Assembly: GCA_938028765.1 (NCBI GenBank)
Contig: CALIZF010000004.1
Location: 1-64,000 of the forward strand
Reading direction: 5' to 3'
Length of the DNA stretch: 64,000 nucleotides
DNA from: an uncultured Paracoccaceae bacterium
GTDB lineage: Bacteria > Pseudomonadota > Alphaproteobacteria > Rhodobacterales > Rhodobacteraceae
The translations under genes were made by a program, and so were the position numbers. How positions within the stretch are numbered: position 1 is the stretch's first letter; each line of letters starts with the position of its first letter. This document shows positions 43,568-51,886 of this stretch, one piece after another. Under the pieces are notes generated by a model. The model ran no database searches and was not told where the DNA came from. It saw only the letters and a list, made by a program, of their open reading frames with translations.

Positions 43568-44845
43568 ATGAGACTGAGACTTTCGGCCATCCTCGCGGCC
43601 TCGGTGGCGCTGGTCACCCCGGCAGCGGCGGAACTGTTCTTCCCCTCGCTCAGCTACCGCACCGGGCCCTTCGCGGCCGGCGGCATCCCGTTCGCCGACG
43701 GCTATGCCGACTATTTCACGTTGCTGAACGAGCGGGACGGCGGCATCGGCGGCGTCCGCGTCCGCGTCGCGGAATGCGAGACCGCCTACAACACCGAAAA
43801 GGGTGTGGAATGTTACGAGGCGATCAAGGGCCAGTCGCCCCTGGTCATCCAGCCCCTGTCCACCGGAATCACCTACCAGCTGATCCCGCGCGTCACGCAG
43901 GACGGGATTCCCATGCACACCATGGGCTATGGCCGGACCTCGTCCAAGAACGGCGCGGTGTTCAGCCACGTCTTCAACTATCCCGCGAACTACTGGGACG
44001 GCGCGTCGATCATCGTCAACTACCTGCTCGACCAGAACGGCGGGAACCTGAACGGCAAGAAGATCACGCTGCTCTACCATAACTCGGCTTACGGGAAGGA
44101 GCCGATCCGGACGCTGGAGGAACTGGCCAAGAAGCACGGCTACGAGCTGACGTTGCTGCCCGTCGACAGCCCCGGCCAGGAACAGAAGTCCCAGTGGCTG
44201 CAAATCCGCCGCGACCGGCCCGACTACGTGCTGATGTGGGGCTGGGGCGTGATGAACCCCACCGCGATCCAGGAGGCGATCAACATCCGCTTCCCGATGG
44301 AGAACTTCATCGGCGTCTGGTGGTCGGGGTCGGAGAACGACGTGAAGGCGGCGGGTGCGGCGGCGGCGGGCTACAAGTCGCTGAACATGCACCGGACCGG
44401 GACCGACTTCCCGCTCTACGCCGACCTGCAGAAATACGTGATCGGCGCCGGCAAGGCCGCCGGTGCGGGCGACCAGGTGGGCAGCGTGCTCTATTCCCGC
44501 GGGCTCTACGCCGCGATGCTGGCGGCCGAGGCCGCCCGGAGGGCACAGGAAATCCACGGCACCCCGAACATCACGCCCGCGATGATGCGCGACGGGATGG
44601 AAGCGCTCGAGATCACCGAGGCGCGGATGGCCGAGCTTGGCCTGCCGAACTTCGGCCCGACCTTCAAGGTCACCTGCGAGAACCACGGCGGGTCCGGCAT
44701 GGGCCTGATCCAGCAGTGGGACGGGCAGAAGTGGAATGTCCTCACCGACTGGATCGAATCCGACAAGGCGGTGATCGACATGCTGGTGGCCGATGATTCC
44801 GAGGCCTTCGCCAAGGAAAACAACATCGCCAAGCGCTGCAACTGA
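43568..44845 (+). CDS. Periplasmic ABC substrate-binding protein (LIV/aromatic-acid type)
   Basis: A 425-residue secreted binding protein of the type-1 LIV fold. Signal peptide MRLRLSAILAASVALVTPAAA. The first lobe begins with LFFPSLSYRTGPFAAGGIPFADGY, where LIV-type proteins bind ligand backbone, and contains AECETAYNTEKGVECYE. At about residue 130 a long SSKNGAVFSHVFNYPANYWDG loop follows. Two Cys pairs are possible (AECETAY...VECYE; VTCENH...KRCN). Larger than standard LivK (about 370), as in proteins found with CoA ligases. GGAGGATTTGGA precedes the ATG. A strong palindrome follows the stop. Confidence 0.9.
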   Translation: MRLRLSAILAASVALVTPAAAELFFPSLSYRTGPFAAGGIPFADGYADYFTLLNERDGGIGGVRVRVAECETAYNTEKGVECYEAIKGQSPLVIQPLSTGITYQLIPRVTQDGIPMHTMGYGRTSSKNGAVFSHVFNYPANYWDGASIIVNYLLDQNGGNLNGKKITLLYHNSAYGKEPIRTLEELAKKHGYELTLLPVDSPGQEQKSQWLQIRRDRPDYVLMWGWGVMNPTAIQEAINIRFPMENFIGVWWSGSENDVKAAGAAAAGYKSLNMHRTGTDFPLYADLQKYVIGAGKAAGAGDQVGSVLYSRGLYAAMLAAEAARRAQEIHGTPNITPAMMRDGMEALEITEARMAELGLPNFGPTFKVTCENHGGSGMGLIQQWDGQKWNVLTDWIESDKAVIDMLVADDSEAFAKENNIAKRCN

Positions 44846-44856
44846 CCGACGCGAAC

Positions 44857-44885
44857 GGGGGCGGCCCTGCCGGCAGGGCCGCCCC
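44857..44885. terminator. Perfect GC-rich palindrome between the binding-protein gene and livF
   Basis: GGGGCGGCCCTGCC at 44858-44871 is followed immediately by its exact reverse complement at 44872-44885. In RNA this makes a very stable hairpin of about 12 bp with a short loop. It lies in the 61-bp spacer between the binding-protein gene and the LivF-like gene, with no T-run. Likely role: 3' end protection or partial termination so that the periplasmic binding protein is made in excess over the downstream ATPase, a common arrangement in binding-protein operons. Confidence 0.6.
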
Positions 44886-44906
44886 TCACGCAGACCGGAG
44901 GCCCCG

Positions 44907-45749
44907 ATGCTCGACGCCGCCCCTGCCCAGAACGCCGCCGCCACCGGAACCGAGACGGTGCTGGAGGTGTCGAACATCGAGGTCATCTACAACCACGTCA
45001 TCCTCGTGCTGAAGGGCGTCAGCCTGAAGGTGCCGAAGGGCGCGATCACCGCGCTTCTCGGCGGGAACGGCGCGGGCAAGTCCACCACGCTCAAGGCGAT
45101 CTCGGGCCTTCTGGCATCCGAGCGGGGCGAGATCACCAAGGGCGCCGTCACCTTCCGGGGCGAGCGGATCAACGGCGCGAACCCGGCCGACCTCGTCCGC
45201 CGCGGGCTGATCCAGGTGATGGAGGGGCGGCACTGCTTCGAACACCTGACGGTCGAGGAAAACCTGCTGACCGGCGCCTATACCCGAACCGACCGGGCGG
45301 CGGTGGCCGAGGACCTCGAGATGGTCTATGCCTATTTTCCGCGCCTGAAGGAACGCCGGCGCAGCCAGGCGGGCTATACCTCGGGCGGCGAACAGCAGAT
45401 GACCGCGATCGGGCGCGCGCTGATGAGCCGGCCCGAGACGATCCTTCTGGACGAGCCGTCCATGGGCCTCGCGCCCCAGCTGGTCGAGCAGATCTTCGAG
45501 ATCGTGCGGCGGCTGAACGAGGAACGCGGCGTCACCTTCCTTCTGGCCGAACAGAACACAAACGTCGCCCTGCGCTATGCGCATCAGGGCTACATCCTCG
45601 AATCCGGGCGCGTGGTGATGGAAGGCGATGCCGCGTCGCTGCGCGAGAACCCGGATGTGAAGGAATTCTATCTCGGCATGTCCGACAAGGGCCGCAAGTC
45701 TTTCCGCGACGTGCGGTCCTACCGGCGGCGGAAGCGGTGGCTGGCGTGA
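44907..45749 (+). CDS. Branched-chain amino acid-type ABC transporter ATPase (LivF-like)
   Basis: A 280-residue ABC ATPase with Walker A LGGNGAGKSTT, signature YTSGGEQQMTAIGRAL and Walker B ETILLDEPSMGLAPQ. It has the LivF-type C-terminus (GRVVMEGDAASLRENPDVKEFYLG) plus a basic 20-residue tail. The ATG at 44907 is preferred because of CGGAGG upstream; earlier in-frame codons would lie in the palindrome and the preceding gene. Forms the ATPase heterodimer with the LivG-like protein. Confidence 0.93.
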   Translation: MLDAAPAQNAAATGTETVLEVSNIEVIYNHVILVLKGVSLKVPKGAITALLGGNGAGKSTTLKAISGLLASERGEITKGAVTFRGERINGANPADLVRRGLIQVMEGRHCFEHLTVEENLLTGAYTRTDRAAVAEDLEMVYAYFPRLKERRRSQAGYTSGGEQQMTAIGRALMSRPETILLDEPSMGLAPQLVEQIFEIVRRLNEERGVTFLLAEQNTNVALRYAHQGYILESGRVVMEGDAASLRENPDVKEFYLGMSDKGRKSFRDVRSYRRRKRWLA

Positions 45750-45831
45750 CCGCGCCCGCCCGCCACGGCGCAACAGGCGCTTTCCGCGTCCCATCGGGAC
45801 GGGTGATGGAGGGGGGCGACCCCGCAGACGA

Positions 45832-47055
45832 ATGACCAGTTTCTTCGACGACCTCGAAACCCGCTCGGCCGACGCGCGCGCCGCCGCCCTGGCCGAGGCG
45901 CTGCCGCGGCAGATCGCCCGGGCCAAGGCGCTGGCGCCCGCGTTTTCGGCCGCGCTGCGGGACGTGGACCCCGAGGCGGTGCGCGACGCCGCGGCGCTGG
46001 CCCGGCTGCCGGTGACCCGCAAGGCAGACCTTGTCGCCGCGCAGGGCGCGCAGCCGCCCTTCGGCGGCTTTGCGGCGCTGCCCGTGTCGGGGTTCGATCA
46101 CGTGTTCCAGTCGCCGGGGCCGATCTACGAACCCGGCCGCACGGCACCGGACTGGTGGCGCCTGGGGCGGTTCCTGCACGCGACCGGGATCGGGCGGGGG
46201 GATGTGGTGCAGAACTGCTTTTCCTACCACCTCGTGCCGGCCGGCATGATGTTCGAGAATGCGGCCCGCGCGGTCGGCGCCACGGTGCTGCCCGCCGGCA
46301 CCGGGCAGACCGACCTGCAGGTGCGCGCGGCGGCCGATGTGGGTGCAACCGCCTATGCCGGGACGCCGGATTACCTGAAGGTTATCCTCGACAAGGCCGA
46401 CGAGGCCGGGGTTGCTCTGCGCATCGCCAAGGCCGCGGTCGGCGGCGGCGCCCTGTTCCCGTCGCTGCGCGCCTTCTATGCCGACCGCGGGATCGTCTGC
46501 CGGCAGTGCTATGCGACCGCCGATCTCGGCAATATCGCCTACGAATCCGCGGCGATGGAGGGGATGATCGTGGACGAGGGCGTGATCGTCGAAATCGTCC
46601 GTCCCGGCACCGGCACGCCTGTGCCTGACGGCGAGGTGGGCGAAGTCGTCGTCACCACGCTCAACCCCGACTATCCCCTGATCCGCTTCGCCACCGGAGA
46701 CCTGTCGGCGGTGATGCCGGGGGTCAGCCCCTGCGGACGCACCAACACCCGCATCCGGGGCTGGATGGGCCGGGCCGACCAGACGACAAAGATCAAGGGC
46801 ATGTTCGTGCGACCCGAACAGGTGGCAGCACTGGTCGCCCGCCACGCCGAGGTGGCGCGCGCCCGCGTCATTGCCGACCGCGAAGGCGAGATGGACGTGA
46901 TGACCGTGCAGATCGAGACGCGCGCCGGAAACCCTGCGCTTTACGAAGGCACGATCCTTGATACGCTGAAGCTGCGGGGTCGGGTCGAGCTGGTGCCGCC
47001 GGGGTCGCTGCCGAATGACGGCAAGGTGATCGAGGACCGGCGCACCTACAGCTAG
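45832..47055 (+). CDS. Phenylacetate-CoA ligase-like adenylate-forming protein with altered P-loop
   Basis: A 407-residue protein resembling PaaK-type ligases: N-terminal helical LPVTRKADLVAAQ (PaaK-like LPxTxKxxL), then YHLVPAGMMFENAARAVGATVLPAGTGQTD, TAYAGTPDYLK, QCYATADLGNIAYE (the A5-like motif) and VTTLNPDYPLIRFATGDLSAV (the RxxTGD ATP motif). A C-terminal catalytic Lys is in LPNDGKVIED. Where the Gly/Thr-rich ATP P-loop SSGTTGxPT should be, it has FQSPGPIYEPGR. It is somewhat short for PaaK (about 430). It may still adenylate through a modified loop, or act on an acyl-AMP. Located 82 bp after livF, probably the operon's last gene. Confidence 0.75.
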   Translation: MTSFFDDLETRSADARAAALAEALPRQIARAKALAPAFSAALRDVDPEAVRDAAALARLPVTRKADLVAAQGAQPPFGGFAALPVSGFDHVFQSPGPIYEPGRTAPDWWRLGRFLHATGIGRGDVVQNCFSYHLVPAGMMFENAARAVGATVLPAGTGQTDLQVRAAADVGATAYAGTPDYLKVILDKADEAGVALRIAKAAVGGGALFPSLRAFYADRGIVCRQCYATADLGNIAYESAAMEGMIVDEGVIVEIVRPGTGTPVPDGEVGEVVVTTLNPDYPLIRFATGDLSAVMPGVSPCGRTNTRIRGWMGRADQTTKIKGMFVRPEQVAALVARHAEVARARVIADREGEMDVMTVQIETRAGNPALYEGTILDTLKLRGRVELVPPGSLPNDGKVIEDRRTYS

Positions 47056-47089
47056 ACACGTCCCCGGCGCTCAAGGTCGGGAGGTGCCG

Positions 47090-49123
47090 ATGCTGAGGGT
47101 TCTGATCGCGCTGGCGCTGATCGCACTGGCCCTGCCGGCGGCGGCCGAGCGGACGGCCCTGATCGTGCTGAACGGCTCGGCGACCGAGGCCGACGCGGAG
47201 GCGATCCGCGACCGCCTGCGCAACCGCGGCTTCGCCGTCGCCGCCCTGCGTGGCGCCACGTCCGATGCGATGCGCCGCACACTGGCCGCCAGCAGGACCG
47301 AGGGCCTCGAGCGGTTGGCCGTCGTGCTGACGGGGCGGTTCGTCCACAGCGCACGGGGGGCCTGGTTCATCGGCGCAGGAGCCCCGCCCGTGGTGACGCT
47401 GGCGACGGTCGAGGCATCGGGGATCAGCCTCGTGACGCTGGCCGAGATCGCGGCGCAGACGCCCGGCGGCGCGGTGCTGGTGCTGGGCGAGGCGATCCCG
47501 GCAAGCGCATCGACCGGCCCCGGCCTGTCGCCCGGCGTCGGCCCGGCGGCGTGGCTGCCGCCCGGCGTGGCGCTGGTGCGCGGAAGCGATCCTGCGGTCA
47601 CCGCCTTTGCCCGCGATTCGCTGCCACTGGCCGGGCTGCCGCTCGCCTCGCTGGTTGCCGCGCGCCCGGGGCTGTCGCTGACCGGTCCTGGCGGACAGGC
47701 GTTCGTGCCGCCGCCGGCGGCGACGGCCGAGGAAACCGACTGGGCCGCCGCACGCAGCGCCGGGACGGAAGCCGCTTACGCGACGTTTCTACAGCGCTGG
47801 CCCTTCGGCCGCCGCGCCCCAGAGGCGCGGGCGGCCATCGCCGCCCTGCGCGCCGACCCGGCTGCGCGCGAAGCCGCGCTCGGCCTGACCCGCGACGCGC
47901 GCCTTGCGGTGCAGCGCGCGCTGACTGAGCTCGGCTACGACACCCGCGGGATCGACGGCGTCTTCGGCCCCGGCACGCGCAGCGCCATCGCGGCCTGGCA
48001 GAGGGCCACCGGGCGCAGCCCGAGCGGATATCTCGACGGGCCGCAGGTCGCTGCGCTGCAGGACGACGCCGCGCGCGCCCGCGCCGCGCGCGAGGCGGCG
48101 GACCGCGCCTACTGGAACGGCATCGCCCAGTCGAACGATCCTGCGGCGTTCCGGTCCTACCTCGACATGTTCCCCGCAGGCCTCTTCGCGCTGATCGCGC
48201 TGGAACGGCTGGCGGCGGCCGAGGCGCAGACGCAGGCCGGGCGGGATCAGGCCGCCTGGGACCAGGCGCAAGCGGCAAACACGGCGGCGGCCTATCGCGC
48301 CTACCTCGCCGCCTGGCCGCGGGGCCGCTTCGCCGCCGAGGCGCAGGCGCGCCTTGCGGCGCTCGACGGCACCGCGGCCGACCGGTCGGCCTGGGACCGC
48401 GCCCGGCGGGCGGATACGGTCGCGGCCTACGAGGCCTATCTGGCGCTATGGCCGCGCGGCGCCTTCGCGGCGGAGGCGCGCGAGCGGATCGCCGCGTTGC
48501 AGGGCGGGGCCGACCAGGCGATGTGGAACCGCGCCCGGCAGGCCGACACGATCGACGCCTATCAGGCCTACCTGGCCGACTGGCCGCAGGGCCGCTTCGC
48601 CGCCGAGGCCCGGCAGCGGATTGCGGCGTTGCAGGGCGAAGCGACCGACAGGTCGGCCTGGGACCGCGCCAGGCGGGCGGACACGGTCGAATCCTATCGC
48701 GCCTATCTGGACGCATTTCCGCGCGGATTGTTCGCCGCCGAGGCGCGCGACCGGATCGCGGGGCTGGCGGCGGAGGCGGAACACCGCGCGTGGGACCGGG
48801 CGCAGCGACAGGACACGCCCGCGGCCTACCGCGGCTACATCGAGCGGTTCCCGAACGGCCCCCATGTCGCCGAGGCTCTGGCGCGGATCGCCCAGCTTGG
48901 CGGCCGGCCCGCGGACGAGATCGGCGAGGGCGACGACCGAACCCGGCTGCAGGTCGAACGCGCGCTGGCCGCCGCCGGGTTCGACCCTGGGCCTGTGGAC
49001 GGCACCTTCGACCGGCGCACCCGTGCGGCGATCCGCGGCTGGCAGGAACGCTTCGGCGAGCCTGTCACCGGGGCCCTGACCGGCCCGCAGGTGATGCGGC
49101 TTTTGGGGTCGGACCAGCGATAG
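47090..49123 (+). CDS. Secreted repeat protein with pseudo-caspase-like N-terminus and two peptidoglycan-binding domains
   Basis: A 677-residue exported protein; signal peptide to about residue 19. Residues 20-150 resemble a caspase-like (peptidase C14-type) fold, but the His-Gly position reads TGRFVH and the strand that should end in Cys reads VLVLGEA, so no catalytic dyad is visible. A peptidoglycan-binding type 1 domain lies at about 268-325 (ALTELGYDTRGIDGVFGPGT) and another at about 615-675. One copy of a 44-45-residue repeat (W-D-x-A-R-x-A-D-T ... Y-x-A-Y-L ... F-A-A-E-A-R) precedes the first, and six follow it. A GGGAGG site selects ATG 47090 over GTG 47084. Function unknown; probably a cell-envelope scaffold. 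Confidence 0.75.
   Translation: MLRVLIALALIALALPAAAERTALIVLNGSATEADAEAIRDRLRNRGFAVAALRGATSDAMRRTLAASRTEGLERLAVVLTGRFVHSARGAWFIGAGAPPVVTLATVEASGISLVTLAEIAAQTPGGAVLVLGEAIPASASTGPGLSPGVGPAAWLPPGVALVRGSDPAVTAFARDSLPLAGLPLASLVAARPGLSLTGPGGQAFVPPPAATAEETDWAAARSAGTEAAYATFLQRWPFGRRAPEARAAIAALRADPAAREAALGLTRDARLAVQRALTELGYDTRGIDGVFGPGTRSAIAAWQRATGRSPSGYLDGPQVAALQDDAARARAAREAADRAYWNGIAQSNDPAAFRSYLDMFPAGLFALIALERLAAAEAQTQAGRDQAAWDQAQAANTAAAYRAYLAAWPRGRFAAEAQARLAALDGTAADRSAWDRARRADTVAAYEAYLALWPRGAFAAEARERIAALQGGADQAMWNRARQADTIDAYQAYLADWPQGRFAAEARQRIAALQGEATDRSAWDRARRADTVESYRAYLDAFPRGLFAAEARDRIAGLAAEAEHRAWDRAQRQDTPAAYRGYIERFPNGPHVAEALARIAQLGGRPADEIGEGDDRTRLQVERALAAAGFDPGPVDGTFDRRTRAAIRGWQERFGEPVTGALTGPQVMRLLGSDQR
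48107..48904 (+). repeat. Six tandem 132-144-bp coding repeats
   Basis: Within the preceding gene, six consecutive units each encode a block starting near a conserved Trp (spaced 48, 45, 44, 45 and 44 codons), the pattern W-D-x-A ... Y-x-A-Y-L-x-x-W/F-P-x-G-x-F-A-A-E-A. The middle units (about 48254-48770) are most alike, including the recurring SAWDRARRADTV, suggesting recent internal duplication; the outer ones are more diverged. Helical hairpin (TPR-like) units are likely. Confidence 0.85.
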
Positions 49124-49130
49124 CCGACGC

Positions 49131-49164
49131 GGAAGGGGCCGCCGGTCGCCCGGCGGCCCCTTCC
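49131..49164. terminator. Perfect 15-bp hairpin between convergent genes
   Basis: GGAAGGGGCCGCCGG (49131-49145), loop TCGC, and the exact reverse complement CCGGCGGCCCCTTCC (49150-49164). It lies between the repeat-protein gene and the convergent rpmJ and can terminate in both directions. There is no T-run beyond the stem, as with other hairpins in this GC-rich genome. Confidence 0.7.
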
Positions 49165-49180
49165 GGCCGTGAACAGGTCT

Positions 49181-49306
49181 TCAGCCCTGACGCGCCTTGT
49201 AGCGCTTCTGGGTCTTGTTGATCACATAGACGCGGCCCTTGCGGCGCACGATCTGACAGTCGCGGTGCCGCTGCTTGAGCGAGCGGAGCGAGTTCGCCAC
49301 CTTCAT
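49181..49306 (-). CDS. rpmJ: 50S ribosomal protein L36 (zinc-independent type)
   Basis: A 41-residue L36 of the YkgO/C-minus type: [20 protein letters not shown], then [21 protein letters not shown]. It has only one Cys, so it lacks the Cys-Cys-Cys-His zinc set of the C-plus paralogue, as is usual in alphaproteobacteria. The ATG at 49306 is fixed by an AGGAGGCG site just upstream and by family length; a longer reading would run into the tRNA. It lies 62 bp downstream of the tRNA-Val gene. Confidence 0.95.
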   Translation of the reverse strand: MKVANSLRSLKQRHRDCQIVRRKGRVYVINKTQKRYKARQG

Positions 49307-49368
49307 CTTCGCCTCCTGTCGCAGCGCCGAAGCCGGGCCGCCTTGGTCTGTGGCCCTTGCGGGCGCAG

Positions 49369-49443
<75 letters not shown>

Positions 49444-49562
49444 GGCCGCCGCCCCTTTCGGGGCAGCGCCGATCCGGCCTTCGTATAGGGGGTTGCCGCT
49501 GGCGCTTCAAGGGCTTTCGACAATGCCGGCCGACGCGCTATGTAGGCATGGGGAGGGTCCAA

Positions 49563-50426
49563 ATGACCGACGCTGCCTTCGATCTGCACCGGCCGCTGCG
49601 CGCCACCTCGGCGGTCGTGTTCGCGTCGCCCCATTCGGGCCGCCACTATCCGCCCGAACTGATCGCCGCCAGCGGGCTTGAGGGGCCTGTGCTGCGGTCG
49701 TCCGAGGACGCCTTCGTGGACGACCTCTTCGCGGTGGCGCCGTTGCTGGGATCGCCGCTGATCGCGGCGCGGCTGGCGCGGGCGTGGATCGACCTCAACC
49801 GGGCGCCCGACGAACTCGACCCCGCGCTGATCGAGGGCGTGGCGCGGGGTGCGAGCAACCCGCGGGTCGTCTCGGGCCTCGGGGTGATCCCGCGGGTGGT
49901 GGCGAACGGACGGGCCATCTATCGCCGCCGTCTGACCCGGGCCGAGGCCGAGGCGCGCATCGCAGCCGCGTGGACGCCCTATCACGGTGCGTTGCGCGCG
50001 CTGATCGAGGAAACCGCGATGGCCTTCGGCGCGGCGGTGCTGCTTGACTGCCATTCCATGCCGCACGAGGCGATCGCCACCCACGCCCGACCGGGCCGGC
50101 CGCTGCCGGACGTGGTGCTGGGCGACCGCTATGGTGCCGCCGCCGCGTCCGACATCGTGGATGCGATCGAGGCCGCCTTCCGCCGGCAGGGTTTCACGGT
50201 GGCCCGCAACGCGCCCTTTGCCGGCGCTTACGTGGCGCAGGCCTATGGCCGGCCGTCGCTGAACCGCCATGTCGTGCAGGTCGAGATCGACCGTGCGCTC
50301 TACCTCGACGAGGCGCGGGTGGAACCGGGACCGGGCTATGCCGAAACCCGGCGGCGGCTGGCGGCGGTGGTTGCGGAGCTGGTCGAGATCGGCCGCCCTG
50401 TCGCTGCGCCGCTGGCGGCCGAATAG
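49563..50426 (+). CDS. N-formylglutamate amidohydrolase family protein
   Basis: A 287-residue metal-dependent amidohydrolase of the FGase family. Key segments: VVFASPHSGRHYP (metal-ligand His/Ser region), RAWIDLNRAPDELD and VLLDCHSMP with the Asp-Cys-His metal site. Family members hydrolyse N-formyl-glutamate in histidine degradation or related N-acyl amino acids. No hut genes are nearby, so the actual substrate is open. A GGGAGG site indicates ATG 49563 rather than the ATG 15 bp upstream. Convergent with dinB, 30 bp apart. Confidence 0.88.
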   Translation: MTDAAFDLHRPLRATSAVVFASPHSGRHYPPELIAASGLEGPVLRSSEDAFVDDLFAVAPLLGSPLIAARLARAWIDLNRAPDELDPALIEGVARGASNPRVVSGLGVIPRVVANGRAIYRRRLTRAEAEARIAAAWTPYHGALRALIEETAMAFGAAVLLDCHSMPHEAIATHARPGRPLPDVVLGDRYGAAAASDIVDAIEAAFRRQGFTVARNAPFAGAYVAQAYGRPSLNRHVVQVEIDRALYLDEARVEPGPGYAETRRRLAAVVAELVEIGRPVAAPLAAE

Positions 50427-50456
50427 CGCGGAGCCCCCCCGGGGCGGTGGTGGTGG

Positions 50457-51713
50457 TCACCGCAGCGCCCGGCCCTTCAGGATCGCGTCCTTGCCGAACC
50501 GGGCGCGGATCCGGTCCGCCGCGCGTTCTGCCGCTGCGCGGCGGGCCGCCCCGGGATCGAGCAGATCCCCCTCCGCGCGCCCTGCGGCTTCGGGCGCGAG
50601 GTCGGACAGGGCGATCCCGATCAGGCGGAACGGCCCCGGGTCTGGGCGCTGGTCGAAGAGGGCGCGGGCGGTGCGGTAGAGACGATCGGCGATCTGGCTG
50701 GGCGCGGGCAGCGTGGCGCGCCGGGTCAGGATGGTGTGGTCGGCCCGTTTCAGCTTCAGCGTGACGGTCCGCCCGGCAAGGCCTTTCGCCTTGGCGCGAT
50801 CCGCCACGCCTTCGGCCAGCCGCCAGAGGTGGCCGTCGATCAGGTCGGGGTCGGCGGTGTCGGCATCGAGCGTGGTTTCCCGCCCGATCGATTTCGGTGC
50901 CTCGTGCGGGTTCACGCGCCGGTCGTCCTCGCCGCGGGCCAGCGCGTGCAGGCGCGCGCCCCACCGCCCGAAGCGCGCGGTAAGATCGGCAAGGGTCCAG
51001 CGGCGCAGGTCCGCGAGCGTGCGGATGCCCGCCGCCTCCAGCGCCGCCTGGGCGGCGGGGCCGACGCCCCAGAGGATCCGGACGGGTTTCGGGGCGAGGA
51101 AGTCTGCCGTCTCGGCCCGGCCGATGACCGCAAAGCCGCGGGGCTTGTCGAGGTCCGACGCAATCTTGGCCAGGAACTTGTTGTGCGAAAGGCCGATCGA
51201 GACGGTGACGCCCACCTCGCGCTCGATCTCGCGGGCGAGGCGCGCCAGCAGCACCGCGGGCGGTGCGCCGTGCAGCCGCTGCGTGCCGCCGAGGTCGAGG
51301 AACGCCTCGTCAAGGCTGAGCGGCTCCACCGCGGGGGTCAGCGCGTCCATCAATGCGCGGATAGCCCGGCTGGCTTCGACATAGGCGGCCATGCGGGGTT
51401 TGACGACGGTCGCCTCGGGGCAGCGCTTCAGCGCCTCGAACATCGGCATCGCCGACCGGACGCCCTTCAGCCGCGCGATGTAGCAGCATGTCGAGACGAC
51501 GCCGCGCGTGCCGCCGCCGACGATCACGGGCAGGTCCCGCAGGGCCGGGTTGTCGCGTTTCTCCACCGCCGCATAGAAGGCGTCGGCATCGAGGTGGGCG
51601 ATGGTCAGGGCGGCAAGCTCGGCGTGCGCAACCACGCGCGGCGACCGGCAGGCGGGGCAGCGGGCCGCAGGCGCTTCGGCAAGGGCCAGGCAATCGCGGC
51701 AGAGCATGGGCAT
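50457..51713 (-). CDS. dinB: DNA polymerase IV with N-terminal zinc ribbon
   Basis: A 418-residue Y-family translesion polymerase. Catalytic palm residues are in IAHLDADAFYAAVEKRD and SLDEAFLDLGG (Asp-Glu pair); helix-hairpin-helix, thumb and the C-terminal little finger follow. Before the catalytic core a short C4 ribbon, [21 protein letters not shown], forms two CxxC knuckles. Such a prefix is characteristic of many alphaproteobacterial DinB proteins, absent in E. coli. ATG codons at 51713 and 51707 both keep the ribbon; no strong ribosome-binding site decides. Confidence 0.92.
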   Translation of the reverse strand: MPMLCRDCLALAEAPAARCPACRSPRVVAHAELAALTIAHLDADAFYAAVEKRDNPALRDLPVIVGGGTRGVVSTCCYIARLKGVRSAMPMFEALKRCPEATVVKPRMAAYVEASRAIRALMDALTPAVEPLSLDEAFLDLGGTQRLHGAPPAVLLARLAREIEREVGVTVSIGLSHNKFLAKIASDLDKPRGFAVIGRAETADFLAPKPVRILWGVGPAAQAALEAAGIRTLADLRRWTLADLTARFGRWGARLHALARGEDDRRVNPHEAPKSIGRETTLDADTADPDLIDGHLWRLAEGVADRAKAKGLAGRTVTLKLKRADHTILTRRATLPAPSQIADRLYRTARALFDQRPDPGPFRLIGIALSDLAPEAAGRAEGDLLDPGAARRAAAERAADRIRARFGKDAILKGRALR

Positions 51714-51886
51714 GGCGGCACGGAGGATGCACCGCGCGCCGGGGGCATGTCCATCGAAGCCGAAGGGCTGGGGTGGCATCCGCCCGATCCGCGCAGGCCG
51801 GCCGTTTGCCCGCCGCGGCCAATCCGGCAGGCTTGACGCCGGGCAACGCGGGCGCAGGCTGGCGCGGGCAGATTCGGGAGGAGCGG

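Noticed and set aside
45788-45802. Small hairpin CGTCCC-ATC-GGGACG after the LivF-like gene
   Set aside because: Only a 6-bp stem, with no T-run; too weak to call a terminator.
47780-48904. Repeat region considered as a mobile or CRISPR-like array
   Set aside because: The repeats are in-frame coding units of 44-45 codons with conserved protein pattern, without spacers.
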